Origin: Bacteroidales bacterium
GTDB taxonomy: Bacteria; Bacteroidota; Bacteroidia; Bacteroidales; Paludibacteraceae
DNA: 20,962 nt
Assembly (NCBI GenBank): GCA_900769035.1
Contig: CAAGFD010000223.1
Location: 1-20,962, forward strand
Reading direction: 5' to 3'
Shown: piece by piece, positions 1 through 8,187 of the stretch
Numbering within the stretch: the stretch's first letter is position 1
Layout of the letters: each line of letters opens with the position of its first letter
The notes under the pieces: generated by a model
The model's database searches: none
What the model was told of the DNA's origin: nothing
The model's input: the letters and a program-made list of their open reading frames with translations, nothing else
Position numbers and translations under genes: made by a program

Positions 1-78
1 GGGATTCGAACCCCCGATACGCTTTAGGCGTATACACGCTTTCCAGGCGTGCCTCTTCAGCCACTCGAGCACCTCTCC
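1..78 (-). tRNA. tRNA-Ser (anticodon GGA), 3' end cut by window edge
   Basis: Read on the minus strand the gene starts at 78 with the acceptor strand GGAGAGG. It continues through a D arm (CTCGAGTGGCTGAAGAG), an anticodon arm with stem CACGC/GCGTG and loop CTGGAAA (anticodon GGA), and a long variable arm with stem ATACGC/GCGTAT, as expected for class II serine tRNAs. The T arm begins with GGGGGTTCGAATCCC at the window edge. The 3' acceptor strand and CCA end lie outside, so the gene is partial here. A -7 promoter element lies about 70 bases upstream at 146-154. Confidence 0.96.
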
Positions 79-145
79 TTTATTTATATTTTATTTCATT
101 TTTTGCTTTATGCAAACAGATATATCCCCATTTATCTAAAGCTCT

Positions 146-154
146 GCAAAGGTA
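146..154 (-). promoter_or_regulatory. Probable Bacteroidota -7 promoter element for tRNA-Ser
   Basis: The minus strand reads TACCTTTGC, a match to the Bacteroidota -7 consensus TAnnTTTG, placed upstream of the tRNA and downstream of the queA stop. I do not see a TTG -33 element at the usual 19-20 base distance, so support rests on the -7 box and its position. There is no clear hairpin terminator between queA and the tRNA, so read-through from queA is also possible. Confidence 0.45.
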
Positions 155-218
155 CGAAAAATTTCTGATATCTCGTGCCTTCGCCTCGCTTTTATTTATA
201 CCCCTTGGTAACCTTTTA

Positions 219-1328
219 TTAATCAGGAAGTATCAATATCGAATCTCCATAGAATCCAAACTTATACTTCTCTTCTATGGCTACTTCGTAGGCTTTCATC
301 ACTACATCATACCCTCCAAAGGCACATTGATTCATGAGCATAGTGCTCATCGGCATCTGCAATTTTGAGATAAGGCAGTTCGCAGTTGTGAAATTATATG
401 GTGGAAATATAAACTTATTTGTCCATCCTTCAAATGGCTTAATCATACCATTTGCTGTTGATGCCGTCTCCAACGCGCGTAGGGTAGTGGTGCCTACTGC
501 ACATATCCTATGGCCAGACGCATTCGTTTCATTAAAGAGCTTTGATACCTCTTCGTTGACTTCCATCTGCTCAGAGTCGGTTTTGTGCTTGGATAAATCT
601 TCTACATCTATCTCTCGGAACATGCCAAGACTGGAATGTAATGTGATATAGCCCGACTTAATGCCCTTTATTTCCATCCATTTCATTATCTCTCTCGAGA
701 AATTACAGCCCGCAGCCGGTGCTACTACCGCCCCTTCTTTCGATGCAAAAATAGTTTGATAACATTCTGCATCTTCAGGCTCCGGCTCTCTGTTGATATG
801 CGGTGGCAATGGTGTGTTACCCAACGATAAAAGGTCTCTCTTGAAATCTTCATGCGTGCCGTCGTACAAAAATCTTACCGTTCTGCCCCTCGACGTGGTG
901 TTGTCTATTACTTCCGCTACCATCGAATTGTCCGCTCCAAAATAAAGTTTGTTGCCTACTCTTATCTTTCGCGCCGGCTCTACCAATACATCCCATAGCC
1001 TTAATTTCTGATTGAGCTCCCTCAATAAAAATACTTCTATATTCGCATTGGTCTTCTCTTTATTGCCATGCATCAATGCCGGAAATACTTTTGTGTCATT
1101 AAATATAAGCAAATCATTTTCATCAAAATAACTCAATACTTCCCTGAATATCTTATGCTCTATTCTGTTCGTGCGTGAATGCAATACCATAAGCCTATTC
1201 TCATCTCTATATGAGTTAAAGCCTTCTTCTTTCAGAATGATATTTCCTTCCGGATCATACATATATGATACTGGATATTTCGCTATTAATTCTTCAGGTA
1301 GTTTAAATTTAAATTGTGAAAGTTTCAT
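219..1328 (-). CDS. queA: QueA-family tRNA ribosyltransferase-isomerase, with altered conserved motifs
   Basis: QueA transfers and isomerises the ribose of S-adenosylmethionine onto preQ1 at tRNA position 34 to form epoxyqueuosine, in the cytoplasm. Family features are clear: LPEELIAKYP near residue 11, LLIFNDTKVFPA at 73-84, CAVGTTTLRALETA at 276-289, and a C-terminal FGFYGDSILIL at 358-368. At 369 residues it is slightly longer than usual because of an extra stretch at about residues 20-40. Several near-invariant positions differ from the family pattern. PARL is PALM (83-86), PTAGLHF is PAAGCNF (204-210), and TNFHLP is SKLQMP (321-326), so two conserved histidines are gone. The frame is open and the surrounding protein is well kept, so this is not an obvious pseudogene. 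It is the last gene of the ftsX-uppP-truB unit, 39 bases after truB. Family assignment is sure; whether it still makes epoxyqueuosine is not. Confidence 0.9.
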   Translation of the reverse strand: MKLSQFKFKLPEELIAKYPVSYMYDPEGNIILKEEGFNSYRDENRLMVLHSRTNRIEHKIFREVLSYFDENDLLIFNDTKVFPALMHGNKEKTNANIEVFLLRELNQKLRLWDVLVEPARKIRVGNKLYFGADNSMVAEVIDNTTSRGRTVRFLYDGTHEDFKRDLLSLGNTPLPPHINREPEPEDAECYQTIFASKEGAVVAPAAGCNFSREIMKWMEIKGIKSGYITLHSSLGMFREIDVEDLSKHKTDSEQMEVNEEVSKLFNETNASGHRICAVGTTTLRALETASTANGMIKPFEGWTNKFIFPPYNFTTANCLISKLQMPMSTMLMNQCAFGGYDVVMKAYEVAIEEKYKFGFYGDSILILPD

Positions 1329-1367
1329 CGTTATATCTTTTTATTTTTTTATTACTCTTGTGTTTGT

Positions 1368-2060
1368 TTATGAGAACTGTTCGTTCTCTATTTTTGAAAT
1401 AAATTCCTCTATTTCATAACATTGAGATAATGTTACATCTCCTACGCGAGTGCGTTGCAGTGCTATTAGGTGCGCCCCGGAATTCAAGGCTTCGCCGATA
1501 TCGCGTGCTAATGCGCGTATGTACGTACCTTTACTGCACACTACGCGTATCGTTAGTTGCATCTCTTCGAACTTTAATATCTCAATCTCATCGATTACCA
1601 ATAACTTTGGTTTTATCTCTACTTCTTCGCCTTTTCTCGCATAATCAAATGCTCGCTTGCCGTCGATTTTTACCGCCGAATAGATTGGCGGTTTTTGCCA
1701 TATCTCGCCTTTAAATTTCTTAAGCGTCTCTTCTATAAGTGGTAACGTTATGTGCTCCGTTGGGTAGGTTGCATCTATCGGGTGCTCCAAATCGTACGAT
1801 GGCGTCGTAGCTCCTAATTGTAGCGTGGCGATATATTCTTTTACTTCGGCTTGTAGCTCTTCTATGCGCTTGGTACTCTTGCCGGTACACAATATCATAA
1901 CCCCGGTTGCCAATGGATCTAATGTCCCTGCATGACCTACTTTCAACTTCTTCTGTTTCAGCGTTCTGCACAACACTCGTCGTATGCGGTTAACTACATC
2001 AAAAGAGGTCCACTCTAATGGCTTGTTGATATATATTATTTCGCCTGTTATGAAATCCAT
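1368..2060 (-). CDS. truB: tRNA pseudouridine(55) synthase TruB
   Basis: TruB isomerises U55 to pseudouridine in the T loop of tRNAs. The catalytic block VGHAGTLDPLATGVM spans residues 41-55, with the nucleophilic Asp at 48 (GTLDP). The N-terminal YINKPLEWTSFDVV (10-23), the central PPIYSAVKIDGKRAFDYAR (about residues 123-141) and the later CSKGTYIRALARDIG block all match the family. At 230 residues it is the short form without a C-terminal PUA domain, common in this phylum. Its ATG overlaps the uppP stop by one base (TAATG), which points to translational coupling. queA follows 39 bases downstream. Confidence 0.97.
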   Translation of the reverse strand: MDFITGEIIYINKPLEWTSFDVVNRIRRVLCRTLKQKKLKVGHAGTLDPLATGVMILCTGKSTKRIEELQAEVKEYIATLQLGATTPSYDLEHPIDATYPTEHITLPLIEETLKKFKGEIWQKPPIYSAVKIDGKRAFDYARKGEEVEIKPKLLVIDEIEILKFEEMQLTIRVVCSKGTYIRALARDIGEALNSGAHLIALQRTRVGDVTLSQCYEIEEFISKIENEQFS

Positions 2061-2872
2061 TACAAATAAATGTAGTTATATATGAGTGAGCCGCATCCTA
2101 CTACAAAGCAGTAGATGGCAAAATATATTAGCTTGCCCCGCTTTACTATGTTTATCATGAATTTACATGCAAAACAGCCCGATAAAAATGCCGCTATAAA
2201 GCCGAAGAGCAATGGTAACGTCTCTATGTTCGTAAATGCGCTACTGTCTTTTAGCATTTTCAATAAATCCAAAAAGGCTTCTCCTAATATCGGTATTATT
2301 ACCATTAAAAAAGAGAATTGAGCCACCTTCTCTTTTTTATTGCCTAAAAGCAGTCCTGTTGCTATCGTTGTGCCTGATCGTGATAAGCCCGGCAATACGG
2401 CTATTGCTTGTGCTAGTCCTATTATAAAAGCATGAAAATATGAGATATTCTCTTTTTCTCTCGGTTTTGCAAAATATGCAAATGCCAATAATAAAGAGGT
2501 TACTATCAGGCAGATACTTACTACATTCAATCCTTCTCCAAAAATATCTTCTATGGTATCTTTAAAAAACATGCCTACAATGAATACCGGTATCATGGAA
2601 AGCAATATCTTACATACGTATTCTTTGTCATCGTTCCATTTCGTTGTAGTGAACGTACCGATAAATAGATGTTTTATCTCGCCCCATAATATTACTAATG
2701 TGCTTATCACTGTGGCTGTATGCACCACTACTGAGAAGGATAAACTGTCCTCCGCAGATATATCTAACCCCAAAATAGTTTGTCCTATTATCAAATGTCC
2801 ACTACTGCTTACTGGTAGAAATTCTGTTAGTCCTTGAATTAAGCCTAATATTATCGACTCTAAGATACTCAT
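2060..2872 (-). CDS. uppP: Undecaprenyl-diphosphate phosphatase UppP (BacA)
   Basis: This integral membrane enzyme recycles undecaprenyl diphosphate to the monophosphate carrier used for peptidoglycan and other envelope polymers. It is associated with bacitracin resistance. Both active-site segments are present: QGLTEFLPVSSSGH at residues 13-26, which includes the (E/Q)xxxE pair Q13/E17, and PGLSRSGTTIATG at 161-173. The rest is a run of hydrophobic helices up to the C-terminus, and 270 residues is normal. Its start overlaps the DUF3098 stop by one base and its stop overlaps the truB start by one base (TAATG in both cases), so it is embedded in the operon. Confidence 0.97.
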   Translation of the reverse strand: MSILESIILGLIQGLTEFLPVSSSGHLIIGQTILGLDISAEDSLSFSVVVHTATVISTLVILWGEIKHLFIGTFTTTKWNDDKEYVCKILLSMIPVFIVGMFFKDTIEDIFGEGLNVVSICLIVTSLLLAFAYFAKPREKENISYFHAFIIGLAQAIAVLPGLSRSGTTIATGLLLGNKKEKVAQFSFLMVIIPILGEAFLDLLKMLKDSSAFTNIETLPLLFGFIAAFLSGCFACKFMINIVKRGKLIYFAIYCFVVGCGSLIYNYIYL

Positions 2873-3099
2873 TATTTGTCTGATTTATCTTTCGTTTTCC
2901 ACATTATTCCGAATATCATCCCGGCAAATCCTATCATACATACTATCGGCGCAAGAGTGATGCGCTTAAAACTGAATACGTCCGGATTGAATGCGATTTC
3001 GGTTGAACTGCCATGCATCAGTATAAATCCTATTATTATTACCAATACCGATACTGCAATTATGATGTAATTTACTTTTGTGAATGGAAATTGTTTCAT
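2872..3099 (-). CDS. Small membrane protein, DUF3098 type
   Basis: A 75-residue protein with two predicted membrane segments, at about residues 10-30 (IIIAVSVLVIIIGFILM) and 49-66 (LAPIVCMIGFAGMIFGIM). A short loop contains FNPDVFSFKRI, and the tail is lysine/aspartate-rich (KTKDKSDK). This form and its position between ftsX and uppP match the DUF3098 family of Bacteroidota, whose biochemical role is not known to me. It starts three bases after the ftsX stop and overlaps uppP by one base. A role near the division site or lipid-carrier cycle is only a guess from its neighbours. Confidence 0.8.
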   Translation of the reverse strand: MKQFPFTKVNYIIIAVSVLVIIIGFILMHGSSTEIAFNPDVFSFKRITLAPIVCMIGFAGMIFGIMWKTKDKSDK

Positions 3100-3102
3100 C
3101 GC

Positions 3103-3987
3103 TTATATAAAATATAAATCATTAGTACTCATTCTTAGGTATCTGTTTACCGCTGCTACTGTCGCTAAATAGTTTATCAAAAAGCTTATGATAAATATTG
3201 CTGCTACCACCGGTAAATAAATCTCCATTTGTATTATGTTGATATTGCCCGTCAACTGATTCTGTATGAAATATACTGTTCCTGCCATGAGCAATATAGC
3301 TATGATTGAGGCTATTAACGAATTTATAAACGACCGCTTTACAAATGGTTTCCTTATAAATCCATTACGTGCGCCAACGAGTTGCATTGTATTTATTATG
3401 AATCGCTTTGAATATATTGATATTCTTATCGTATTATTTATCAGTACTATAGAGATAAATAGCAGTACTAAGGCTATGAAGCTGAAGAGTATCGACAAGC
3501 GTTTTAAATTTTTTGTCATCATCTCTAACATATCTTCTTGATACGCTATCTCTTCTACTCCGCAGAAGTGCGATACTTTAGGTATTATTATCTTTTGTAT
3601 GCTGTCTATATCTGCAAATTCTGATGTTAAATATACTTCCAATGATGCGTTTAACGGATTGTACCCAATCAGTTGCGAAGGGTCATCTCCCAAAGCATTT
3701 ATATGCTCTGTTAGCGCACTATCCTTGCTGATATATTCAACTTTATGAACATATGGTGCAGCATTTAAATATTTCTCTAATCGCTTTAAATCAGATTCTT
3801 GTATGCTATCTTGTAATATTACGGACATAGAGATATTCTCTTTTGTTTGCCGTGCATAATAACTCGTGCTGAGATAAAGCGCAACAATAACACCTACCAT
3901 ATATAGTACCAATGATATACTTATGGTAGATGTAAAGTGTAAATTGAAAAACGATTCCTTTTTCGCTTTATTTTTCTTTTGTGACAT
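3103..3987 (-). CDS. ftsX: Cell division protein FtsX (ABC-transporter-type permease)
   Basis: FtsX forms an inner-membrane complex with the ATPase FtsE and relays its cycle to periplasmic peptidoglycan hydrolases at the septum. The 294-residue protein has the FtsX layout. There is a lysine-rich cytoplasmic start, TM1 at about 20-40, a periplasmic domain at about 45-160, then three helices at about 163-185, 221-242 and 257-277. The stretch NNTIRISIYSKRFIINTMQL after TM2, leading into VGAR, is typical. The gene starts its operon: a good promoter lies at 4005-4035, just after nadE. No ftsE is present in the window. Confidence 0.93.
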   Translation of the reverse strand: MSQKKNKAKKESFFNLHFTSTISISLVLYMVGVIVALYLSTSYYARQTKENISMSVILQDSIQESDLKRLEKYLNAAPYVHKVEYISKDSALTEHINALGDDPSQLIGYNPLNASLEVYLTSEFADIDSIQKIIIPKVSHFCGVEEIAYQEDMLEMMTKNLKRLSILFSFIALVLLFISIVLINNTIRISIYSKRFIINTMQLVGARNGFIRKPFVKRSFINSLIASIIAILLMAGTVYFIQNQLTGNINIIQMEIYLPVVAAIFIISFLINYLATVAAVNRYLRMSTNDLYFI

Positions 3988-4004
3988 TGCTAATTTTTAA
4001 TTTG

Positions 4005-4035
4005 CAAAGTTAAGAATAATTTTTTTTATATGCAA
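4005..4035 (-). promoter_or_regulatory. Promoter for the ftsX-uppP-truB-queA unit
   Basis: On the minus strand a TTG (4035-4033) is followed by 20 bases and then TAACTTTG (4012-4005), matching the Bacteroidota -33/-7 pattern. It lies in the 58-base gap between the nadE stop and the ftsX start, so the ftsX unit has its own promoter even if nadE transcription reads through. Confidence 0.65.
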
Positions 4036-4045
4036 CCTCTGTTTT

Positions 4046-5983
4046 TTACATCAAATCGTCTAACCAGCCTCTGTTTGATGCATCAGATGGCATTCGCCAA
4101 TCTCCTCGTGGTGAGAGACATACAGAACCTACCTTTGGTGAATCTGGCATGCAACTACGCTTGAATTGCTGTACAAAAAATCTGCGGAAAAAGTTATTCA
4201 ACCAGTAATGTAACTCATCTTCCGTATATTCTCCGGCAAATGCTTTTTTAGCTATATATAATATCTTCTTAGGTGAATATCCGTATCGTAACGTGTAATA
4301 TATGCAGAAGTCGTGTATCTCATATGGTCCTACTATATCTTCCGTCTTCTGTGCTATCGTGCCGTCTTCCGCCGTTGGTAGCAATTCCGGTGATACCGGT
4401 GTGTCGATTATATCCAGAAGATTGTTTTTTACATATTCCGGTACGTAATGTTCACTTGCATAGCGTACCAAATATTTTATCAACGTCTTCGGTATACTTG
4501 CATTTACTGCATACATACTCATCTGGTCGCCGTTGTATGTTGCCCATCCTAATGCTAATTCCGATAAATCTCCGGTGCCTATCACTATGCCGTTGTACTT
4601 GTTCGAAAGGTCCATCAATATCTGAGTTCGCTCTCTTGCTTGACTGTTTTCATATGTTATATCCTTTACCTCGATATCGTGCTCAATATCTTTAAAGTGC
4701 TGTATACAAGCGTCTTTTATTGATATCTCTTTCAACGTGGCTCCCATCTTGGTTATCATCTCTACTGCATTGGTGTAGGTGCGATTCGTTGTTCCAAAGC
4801 CCGGCATGGTTACTCCGATAATGTTGCTATAGTCTATCTTCATCATGTCGCATACCCTAATACAGACTAAGAATGCTAATGTTGAATCCAATCCGCCGGA
4901 TATGCCTATGACCATTTTTGTACAGTTGATTCTTTTAAGTCTCGCATACAGCCCTGTTGCCTGAATATTCATTATCTCTTCGCAAGTCTTCTCCATATTT
5001 TCATCTGTTGGAATAAATGGGGTAGGGGAGAATTCTCGCTCAATCTCAAAGTTATATGTCGGTGCTGAATATTTTACAAACCTTGGTGCGTAATTGGTGT
5101 TTTTTACTGCAGATAGTCCCGTTTTAAATGTGCTGTTCTTCTGTCTGTCTGTATTTATCCGGTCTAAATCTATATCTGCGTATACTAATTGCGGTTCGTC
5201 TAAAAAGCGTTGACTTCTCTTTAATATCGCTCCGTTTTCTGCAATTATTCCATTTCCGGTATAAACTAAATCGGTGGACGATTCTCCGTATCCGGCAGAA
5301 CTGTATACGTAAGCGGATATTGTGCGTGATGATTGCTGCTCGATAAGTCGGTTTAAATAATTGTTCTTACCTATCAACTCATTTGATGCGGATAGATTGA
5401 ATATTATTTGCGCTCCTGCAAGGCTGTGTAGCGAACTCGGTGGTATCGGAGTCCATAAATCCTCACATATCTCTATGGCAAATTTATACTCCTCGGTCTC
5501 TATTATGATGTCATTACCAAAAGGTATCTCTTCTTGATCTAATAGATTGATGCTTTTTACATTGGCATTCATCGCCGATGCAAACCATCGCATCTCGTAA
5601 AATTCATTGTAGTTAGGAAGATATGTTTTTGGTACTACAGCTATAATATTTCCTTCGTGTATTACTATTGCGCAGTTAAATAGCTGATTATTAGTGTTAA
5701 TCGGTGCTCCTACTATTATAGTAATATGATGTTCTCTGCTGAAACATACTATATCGTTTAAGGCTTCTAGTGCTTGGTCGAGTAATAGATGAGAATTGAA
5801 TAGGTCGCCACATGTATATCCCGTTATGCTTAATTCCGGAAATACTATTATCGATGCGTTATTCTCTTCCGCTTCTTCTATCATCCTCTCTATATGAGAG
5901 ATATTCCATTGGCAATCAGCTATTCTTACTTGTGGTACTGCTGATGCTACTCGTACAAAACCGTAGTTCGACATATTATTCAT
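4046..5983 (-). CDS. nadE: Glutamine-dependent NAD+ synthetase
   Basis: This two-domain enzyme amidates nicotinate adenine dinucleotide to NAD+, using ammonia released from glutamine. Residues 1-300 form the nitrilase-type glutaminase. Its catalytic triad is visible as E50 (IVFPELSITGYTCGD), K119 (VVPKTYLPNYNEF) and C173 (FAIEICEDLW). The synthetase domain has the pyrophosphate-binding SGGLDS at 362-367 and the later GTGDLSELALGWATYNGDQ block. At 645 residues it is the full-length fused form. The start codon is two bases after the LysE-type gene stop; a second Met at position 4 is an alternative start. It is the last gene of the unit that begins at 8125. Confidence 0.97.
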   Translation of the reverse strand: MNNMSNYGFVRVASAVPQVRIADCQWNISHIERMIEEAEENNASIIVFPELSITGYTCGDLFNSHLLLDQALEALNDIVCFSREHHITIIVGAPINTNNQLFNCAIVIHEGNIIAVVPKTYLPNYNEFYEMRWFASAMNANVKSINLLDQEEIPFGNDIIIETEEYKFAIEICEDLWTPIPPSSLHSLAGAQIIFNLSASNELIGKNNYLNRLIEQQSSRTISAYVYSSAGYGESSTDLVYTGNGIIAENGAILKRSQRFLDEPQLVYADIDLDRINTDRQKNSTFKTGLSAVKNTNYAPRFVKYSAPTYNFEIEREFSPTPFIPTDENMEKTCEEIMNIQATGLYARLKRINCTKMVIGISGGLDSTLAFLVCIRVCDMMKIDYSNIIGVTMPGFGTTNRTYTNAVEMITKMGATLKEISIKDACIQHFKDIEHDIEVKDITYENSQARERTQILMDLSNKYNGIVIGTGDLSELALGWATYNGDQMSMYAVNASIPKTLIKYLVRYASEHYVPEYVKNNLLDIIDTPVSPELLPTAEDGTIAQKTEDIVGPYEIHDFCIYYTLRYGYSPKKILYIAKKAFAGEYTEDELHYWLNNFFRRFFVQQFKRSCMPDSPKVGSVCLSPRGDWRMPSDASNRGWLDDLM

Positions 5984-5985
5984 AC

Positions 5986-6606
5986 CTAAAATGCTAGAAT
6001 GATTCCTATTATTGATAATAATATTATTATTGAGCCGGTAATCTTATTTATTATCCACAATTCTCTTAATTTAAATTTACTCTTGAAATAGCCGACTATC
6101 AAAGTAAGTAGTATCCACCATATTGTTGCTCCTATTAATATCGAGATAAATGATACGATATTGTTGGTAATATTACCTGATTCGATAATTTGAAAACGTG
6201 CGAATAGTCCTATAAAAAGGAACATTATAAGGGGGTTGCTAAAACACAAAGCAAACGCTGATAAATAATCACTTATCAAATCGCCTTTACTCCTAGGTGT
6301 CTTTATATCAGGTAGTTGATTCTTCGGCTTTTTTAAAAATAGATGTAATCCGAATAGTAAAATAATAATAGACCCTATTAATTGTATTAGAAATTGATGT
6401 GTATTGATGAAATCTAAAATGAAACTCATTCCAAGGCTTACTAATAAAGCGTAAATTATATCGGATGTGGTTGCACCCATACCCGTAATAAATCCGTGTA
6501 ATTTTCCCCTCGATAGAGTTCGCTGTATACACAATACTCCGAGTGGCCCCACCGGAGCTGATACGCATATTCCTATTAATATTCCTGTTAGTATTGTGTC
6601 TATCAT
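5986..6606 (-). CDS. LysE/RhtB-family exporter
   Basis: A 206-residue polytopic inner-membrane protein of the LysE superfamily, which exports amino acids or other small metabolites. The N-terminal signature APVGPLGVLCIQRTLSRG (about residues 17-34) followed by GFITGMGATTSDIIYALL is characteristic. About six hydrophobic helices follow from the sequence, the last ending at the C-terminus. The substrate cannot be read from the sequence. It lies two bases before nadE and 71 bases after miaA; I see no good promoter in that 71-base gap, so it is probably cotranscribed. Confidence 0.9.
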   Translation of the reverse strand: MIDTILTGILIGICVSAPVGPLGVLCIQRTLSRGKLHGFITGMGATTSDIIYALLVSLGMSFILDFINTHQFLIQLIGSIIILLFGLHLFLKKPKNQLPDIKTPRSKGDLISDYLSAFALCFSNPLIMFLFIGLFARFQIIESGNITNNIVSFISILIGATIWWILLTLIVGYFKSKFKLRELWIINKITGSIIILLSIIGIILAF

Positions 6607-6677
6607 TAGTTTAAATTAGTATTCCGCATATACATTGCATTGATTATATCATCTCAATAGAGCAAAATGTTTTCTGT

Positions 6678-7580
6678 TTACTGCTGCGCTTGCCGACTTA
6701 TATACTCATGTATGGCTTTTTTATCTTCCGGGTGAAACCATTCTATTTCTCGGTCTTTATTAAACCACGACATTTGCTTTTTGGCATACCTGCGCGTATT
6801 TTGCTGTATCATATTAATGGCATAATCCAATGTCCATTCGTTTTCAAAATATTTAAATAATTCTTTATATCCTACAGTGTTAAGCGAATTTAAATTCCTG
6901 TATGCATAAAGATTACGTGCTTCTTCTATCAGCCCCGCTTCTACCATTTTCAGCACTCTTTGGTTTATCATTTCATAGAGTTCTTCTCGCTCGCGTCTTA
7001 ACCCTATTTTTATGATATTGAAATTTCTCTTCTTTGCAACACCTGTGCGTAGATTAGAAAATGGTTTTCCTGTTTGTAAACATACCTCGAGCGCATGCTT
7101 GATGCGCTTTGCATTCATAGGGTCTACTTCTCTATAATGCACAGGGTCTAATAATTTCAACTGATTTCGGATGCCGTCTAATCCTACGCGTTCGTATAGT
7201 TCGCTAACTTCTTCTCTTACATTCGGGTCTATATTGGGTATATCATCTATTCCTTTACATACAGCATCGATGTATAGCATTGAACCTCCTACCAATAGTG
7301 CATTTCCGTTGCGCTCTATTTCTGATTCTATTATCGGTATGGCGTCTAATTCATATTGTCCGGAACTATAATGTTCCGTAATACTTTGTGTTGATATAAA
7401 GTAATGTTTAACTTTTTGAAGTTCTTCTTCACTCGGCTTTGCGGTTCCTATCGACATCTCTTTGTATATCTGCCTGGAATCCGATGATATTATCGAGCAG
7501 GAGAGGCGTTGCGCTATTTCTATGCTGATGTCTGTTTTGCCTACTCCCGTCGGACCTAATACTACGAATAGGTTACCCAT
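6678..7580 (-). CDS. miaA: tRNA dimethylallyltransferase MiaA
   Basis: MiaA attaches a dimethylallyl group to N6 of A37 in tRNAs that read UNN codons. The P-loop GPTGVGKT is at residues 9-16. It is followed by the substrate block SSDSRQIYKEMSIGTAKPS, VGGSMLYIDAV, and a C-terminal LNTVGYKELFKYFENEW with RRYAKKQMSWF, all in the usual order. At 300 residues the length is normal. The start overlaps the stop of the upstream pRiA4b-like gene by one base (TAATG), so the two are probably translationally coupled. Confidence 0.97.
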   Translation of the reverse strand: MGNLFVVLGPTGVGKTDISIEIAQRLSCSIISSDSRQIYKEMSIGTAKPSEEELQKVKHYFISTQSITEHYSSGQYELDAIPIIESEIERNGNALLVGGSMLYIDAVCKGIDDIPNIDPNVREEVSELYERVGLDGIRNQLKLLDPVHYREVDPMNAKRIKHALEVCLQTGKPFSNLRTGVAKKRNFNIIKIGLRREREELYEMINQRVLKMVEAGLIEEARNLYAYRNLNSLNTVGYKELFKYFENEWTLDYAINMIQQNTRRYAKKQMSWFNKDREIEWFHPEDKKAIHEYISRQAQQ

Positions 7581-8125
7581 TATAAGATGTCGTTTGAGTC
7601 AAAATCAGAAAATCCTTCTGCATCCAACTCATCTGAATCAAATTCTGAGTCTCCGTAAAAGTCTTCTCCAAGTACTGAAACCGTATTGGGTGATGTAATG
7701 TGGTTCATTATATCGTCTTCAGTGGATTCTTGTTTCGGTGCCTTTCCGGTTTTGTGTACACAAACGGGTTGGTCTACTTCTCCGCTCTTTATCTCTTCCA
7801 ATTTGATATAAAAAGCTCTTTCTAAAATCTGATCGAATATGAATATTAATTTATCTCCTTCGTCTTTTACAAATTCATCCAAAAATGTAGTCTCCATCAG
7901 ATATGAATCGTTCTCCGGATTATTATCCATATCGGTTAACGTGATTTCCGTTTCCATATCCCAATGCCTTCCACATGTAAAAAACGATGTGATTTGATCT
8001 TTCGTATAATTTACACTATCAAGTATGGCATTGTTAAATTCCAAAAATGTAGCGTCTGAGTTAATTTCTATTACTCTTGAAAAGTTCGCTACTTCGTCTG
8101 TTGTTATTACAAATTTGTATATCAT
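7580..8125 (-). CDS. pRiA4b ORF-3-like (IS1096 passenger TnpR-like) protein
   Basis: A 181-residue soluble protein. Residues 1-110 resemble the plasmid pRiA4b ORF-3 / IS1096 passenger family, with an opening YKFVITTDEVANFSRVIEI, a central SFFTCGRHWDMETEITL, and FVKDEGDKLIFIFD. The function of the family in chromosomal settings is unclear to me. The C-terminal 30 or so residues (about 154-178) are strongly acidic, mostly D, E and S. No transposase, inverted repeat or other element is nearby, so it looks like a resident gene rather than a mobile one. It leads the miaA-LysE-nadE unit, with a good promoter at 8146-8177 and a one-base overlap into miaA. Confidence 0.8.
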   Translation of the reverse strand: MIYKFVITTDEVANFSRVIEINSDATFLEFNNAILDSVNYTKDQITSFFTCGRHWDMETEITLTDMDNNPENDSYLMETTFLDEFVKDEGDKLIFIFDQILERAFYIKLEEIKSGEVDQPVCVHKTGKAPKQESTEDDIMNHITSPNTVSVLGEDFYGDSEFDSDELDAEGFSDFDSNDIL

Positions 8126-8145
8126 AGTATGTTTGGTTTTAAATT

Positions 8146-8177
8146 CAAAGTTACACTATTTTTTTTATTCTGCAAAA
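8146..8177 (-). promoter_or_regulatory. Promoter for the pRiA4b-like / miaA / nadE unit
   Basis: On the minus strand TTTTG (8177-8173) is followed by 19 bases and TAACTTTG (8153-8146), a very good fit to the Bacteroidota -33/-7 pattern. It sits between the dnaA terminator and the start codon at 8125, giving a short leader of about 15 bases. Confidence 0.7.
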
Positions 8178-8187
8178 TGAATGCATA

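Noticed and set aside
1..218. tRNA-Ser as an integration site for a genomic island
   Set aside because: The 3' end of the tRNA is outside the window and the side that is visible holds a normal housekeeping operon; no integrase or repeated tRNA fragment seen.
1430..1971. Open frames overlapping truB on both strands
   Set aside because: truB is complete and conserved in its frame; the others are basic, low-quality frames without start signals.
4273..4695. 140-residue plus-strand frame opposite nadE
   Set aside because: Antisense shadow of the conserved synthetase domain, cysteine- and arginine-rich with no family match.
7580..8125. An insertion sequence, suggested by similarity to an IS1096 passenger protein
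   Set aside because: No transposase, terminal inverted repeats or target duplications nearby; the gene is coupled to miaA and has its own promoter.
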